36,550 bases of DNA from Betaproteobacteria bacterium UBA7395 (GTDB taxonomy: Bacteria > Pseudomonadota > Gammaproteobacteria > Burkholderiales > Rhodocyclaceae), in assembly GCA_002470165.1 (NCBI GenBank), contig DKNF01000044.1, positions 1 through 36,550 on the forward strand, written 5' to 3'. Shown one piece after another: positions 34,293-36,550 of the stretch (positions are counted from its first letter, which is position 1; each line of letters starts with the position of its first letter). Under the pieces are notes generated by a model. That model made no database searches and had not been told where the DNA came from. It saw only the letters and a list, made by a program, of their open reading frames with translations. The position numbers and the translations under genes are program-made.

Positions 34293-36206
34293 ATGTGCGG
34301 TATCGCAGGCTGGCTCGGTCAGTCGATTGACCTCGCCGTCGCCCGGCAGATGAGCCAGGCGGTGGCGCATCGCGGTCCCGACGGTGCAGGGGAGTGGACC
34401 GCGGACGGGGTGTGGCTGGCGCAGCGCCGCCTGGCCATCGTCGATCTTTCTCCCGCCGGACGGCAGCCGATGGTTTCGCCCTCGGGGCGTTACGTGATCA
34501 CCTTCAATGGCGAGGTGTACAACGCGCCGGAACTGGCTTCGGAACTGGCGGGCAAGGGTTTTAGCTTTCGCGGGCATTCCGACACCGAGGTCATGCTGGC
34601 GGCCATTGAAGCCTGGGGCGTCGACGGCGCGCTGCAGCGTTTCAACGGGATGTTTGCCTTCGGCCTGTGGGATTGTGCGGAGCGGACGCTTTACCTGGCC
34701 CGGGATCGCCTGGGCGAGAAGCCGCTGTATTTCGCCGAGAACGGCCGGGAGATCGCCTTTGCCTCAGAACTGGGGGCGCTGTGGCAGGTGCCCTGGCTCG
34801 ACAAGCGCGTCGATCCGGCGGCGCTGACCGGTTATTTCCGGTCGCTGTGCGTGCCGGGAACGGCTTCCATCGTCAGGGGCGCCCGCAAACTGGCGGCCGG
34901 AACCTTGCTCAAGTGGACTGCCGGTCGCGCCGACATCAGTGCCTACTGGTCGGTCGCGGTGGCGGCCAGGAATGGTCTGGCGAGCCGGATGCCGGCGGAC
35001 ATGGAGGCGGCAGCCGACGAACTGGAATCGTTGCTCGTCGATGCGGTCAAGATCCGCCTGCGGGCCGACGTTCCCTACGGCGCCTTCCTTTCCGGCGGCC
35101 TCGATTCGTCGCTGGTGGTCGCCCTGATGCAGAAGAACGGCGGCGATCCGGCGCGCACCTTCACCATCGGCTTTGCCGAGCGCTCGCACGATGAGTCGCC
35201 GCACGCCCGCGCGGTCGCCGCGCATCTCGGCACCAACCATCAGGAGCGCATACTTAGCCCCGGTGAAGTGATCGACCTAGTGCCCGAGATCGCCCGCATT
35301 CACGACGAACCCTTCGCCGACAGCAGCAGCATTCCGACCACCCTGCTTGCCCGCTTTGCCCGGGAACAGGTGACCGTTGCCCTCTCGGGCGACGGCGGCG
35401 ACGAACTGTTTGGCGGCTATCCCCGCTATTTCTGGGCCGAGCGCATCCAGCGCACGCGGCGGCGGCTGGGCACTCCCGGTAGCAGAATGGCGGCGGGCCT
35501 GCTGCGGTCCCTGCCGGCCGCGTGGCTCGACGGCCTGGATTCGCTGGTTCTCGGAAAACGCTTCGGCGGTGCCAACGGGCTGTCCGACCGTGTTTACCGT
35601 TTTGCCGATTACCTGCGCTGTTCGCCGGGCGACGTTTACCGGGAGATCATTTCGGCCTGGAAGAACCCCGCCGAGGTGATGGCTGCCGGCAGTTCGGATG
35701 CCTTGCTGGCCGATCCGGCGCGTCACGCGCCGCTCGGCTGGGCGGAAAGCATGATGGCCATTGACCAGGAAAGATTCCTGCCCGACGATGTGCTGACCAA
35801 GATGGACCGGGCCACCATGGCGGTCGCGCTCGAAGGCCGGGCGCCCCTGCTTGACCACCGCCTGGTCGAGTGGGCATGGCGGGTGCCGCCGGAATTGAAG
35901 TTGAGTCCCCAGGGAGATCTGGGCAAGCTGGTCATGCGCAAGGTGCTTTATCGACATGTGCCGCAAGCTCTGATGGAGCGTCCGAAGATGGGCTTCGGCA
36001 TGCCGATCGGTGTCTGGCTGCGCGGGCCCCTGAAGCCCTGGGCCGAGGACATGCTGCAAGCCCGGCGTCTGGCCGAACTGGGCCTGCAGGCCGAGCGCGT
36101 ACAGCGCGTCTGGCAGGCGCATCTGGCCGGTGAAAACCGCCTGGCGGAAATCTGGACGGTGTTGATGTGGGTGCAATGGCAGGAAAAATGGCAGGCGACA
36201 CTGTGA
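34293..36206 (+). CDS. asnB: glutamine-dependent asparagine synthase-like amidotransferase
   Basis: 637 residues. Cys2 right after Met (M-C-G-I-A-G) is the class II glutaminase nucleophile, followed by H-R-G-P-D-G and TFNGEVYN. The synthetase domain has the PP-loop S-G-G-L-D-S at 267-272 and GDGGDELFGGYPRYFW. Both halves are therefore intact. Within glycan loci such enzymes often amidate a sugar carboxylate (uronic or nonulosonic acid) rather than make asparagine; the location between glycosyltransferase and epimerase favours that but does not prove it. The start is the ATG 3 bases after the transferase stop. Confidence 0.92.
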   Translation: MCGIAGWLGQSIDLAVARQMSQAVAHRGPDGAGEWTADGVWLAQRRLAIVDLSPAGRQPMVSPSGRYVITFNGEVYNAPELASELAGKGFSFRGHSDTEVMLAAIEAWGVDGALQRFNGMFAFGLWDCAERTLYLARDRLGEKPLYFAENGREIAFASELGALWQVPWLDKRVDPAALTGYFRSLCVPGTASIVRGARKLAAGTLLKWTAGRADISAYWSVAVAARNGLASRMPADMEAAADELESLLVDAVKIRLRADVPYGAFLSGGLDSSLVVALMQKNGGDPARTFTIGFAERSHDESPHARAVAAHLGTNHQERILSPGEVIDLVPEIARIHDEPFADSSSIPTTLLARFAREQVTVALSGDGGDELFGGYPRYFWAERIQRTRRRLGTPGSRMAAGLLRSLPAAWLDGLDSLVLGKRFGGANGLSDRVYRFADYLRCSPGDVYREIISAWKNPAEVMAAGSSDALLADPARHAPLGWAESMMAIDQERFLPDDVLTKMDRATMAVALEGRAPLLDHRLVEWAWRVPPELKLSPQGDLGKLVMRKVLYRHVPQALMERPKMGFGMPIGVWLRGPLKPWAEDMLQARRLAELGLQAERVQRVWQAHLAGENRLAEIWTVLMWVQWQEKWQATL

Positions 36207-36246
36207 ATCCCGGTCGATCCGTTACCCGCTTCGGGAAGGGGGCGCG

Positions 36247-36550
36247 ATGAAGGTGGCGATCACCGGCGGCTCGGGTTTTCTCGGGCGACGCCTGGCTGCG
36301 GCGCACCTTCAGCGCGGCGACGAAGTTCGGCTGCTTTCCCGCGGCAGGAAGGACGGGCCGGGTGACGACGGGCGCTGGTTCCAGGGTGATCTCAGCGCAG
36401 ACGGCGATTTCCGCGCCTTTGTCGATGGCGTCGATGTTCTCTATCACTGCGCCGGAGAACTGCGCGACGAGTCGCGCATGCAAGCGCTGCACGTCGATGG
36501 CACCCGGCGGCTGATCGCGGCGGCGAGCGGCCGCATCGGGCGCTGGGTCC
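36247..36550 (+). CDS. NAD-dependent epimerase/dehydratase, N-terminal part (runs off the window)
   Basis: The first 101 codons of an extended SDR: M-K-V-A-I-T-G-G-S-G-F-L-G-R-R-L gives the NAD-binding Gly motif, and V-D-V-L-Y-H-C-A-G-E the following strand with the Asn/His-Ala-Ala-type segment. The start ATG follows GGGAAGGGGGCGCG, a good ribosome-binding site, 40 bases after asnB. The catalytic Tyr-x-x-x-Lys lies beyond the window, so the subfamily is open. It continues the same operon. Confidence 0.85.
   Translation, partial: MKVAITGGSGFLGRRLAAAHLQRGDEVRLLSRGRKDGPGDDGRWFQGDLSADGDFRAFVDGVDVLYHCAGELRDESRMQALHVDGTRRLIAAASGRIGRWV

Noticed and set aside
36225..36235. CCCG-CTT-CGGG hairpin between asnB and the last epimerase gene
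   Set aside because: Only four base pairs and no T-run; it is not a terminator, and the downstream gene follows closely with a good ribosome-binding site.

Overview
The window reads as a chromosomal segment of a high-GC betaproteobacterium, most likely of the Rhodocyclales (Dechloromonas/Azonexus-like). The reasons are the order ompA / mtaD-type deaminase / gyrA-serC-pheA-hisC-tyrA, strong codon bias towards G/C in third positions, and the OmpA N-terminus. This assignment is inferred from gene order and style; no database search was made.

Region 1 (1-9268) is housekeeping. An OmpA-family protein (partial) and a TRZ/ATZ amidohydrolase lie on the minus strand, divergent from a plus-strand operon gyrA-serC-pheA-hisC-tyrA (replication topology, serine, phenylalanine and tyrosine synthesis). 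A small periplasmic-type ATP-dependent DNA ligase (Lig E-like) follows. The aroA-cmk-rpsA genes that often follow tyrA in relatives are not here; a polysaccharide locus begins instead.

Region 2 (9316-13304) makes dTDP-sugars: rfbB, rfbA and rfbC without rfbD, then a multi-spanning GT-C-like membrane protein.

Region 3 (13523-24391) is a nonulosonic (legionaminic/sialic) acid locus: legB, legI/neuB, a WbqC-family protein, a methyltransferase, legG/neuC, a PIG-L deacetylase, a ptmE-like CBS-nucleotidyltransferase, a Gfo/Idh oxidoreductase, legF/neuA, a hexapeptide acyltransferase, a ptmA-like SDR and another methyltransferase. It ends in a decayed flippase remnant and a chimeric ORF whose last ~80 codons duplicate the C-terminus of the SDR. 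legB and that duplicate have host-like GC-rich codons, while most of the interior is visibly less GC-rich. The simplest reading is that an incoming cassette replaced the middle of a resident legionaminic locus, leaving legB on the left and a piece of the resident SDR on the right. The loss of the aminotransferase gene legC from its expected place after legB fits this.

Region 4 (24406-36550) is the surface-polysaccharide assembly part: an intact flippase, an unrecognised GT-B-like protein, an acyltransferase-methyltransferase-acyltransferase trio, an epimerase with a putative zinc-binding insertion, two family 2 glycosyltransferases flanking a heparinase II/III-family protein, a glutamine-dependent asparagine synthase-like amidotransferase, and the start of a second NAD-dependent epimerase. 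Together regions 2-4 look like an O-antigen or capsule locus that supplies dTDP-deoxysugar and CMP-nonulosonate, modifies them, and exports the product by a Wzx-type route. I saw no tRNA, rRNA, CRISPR array or insertion sequence.
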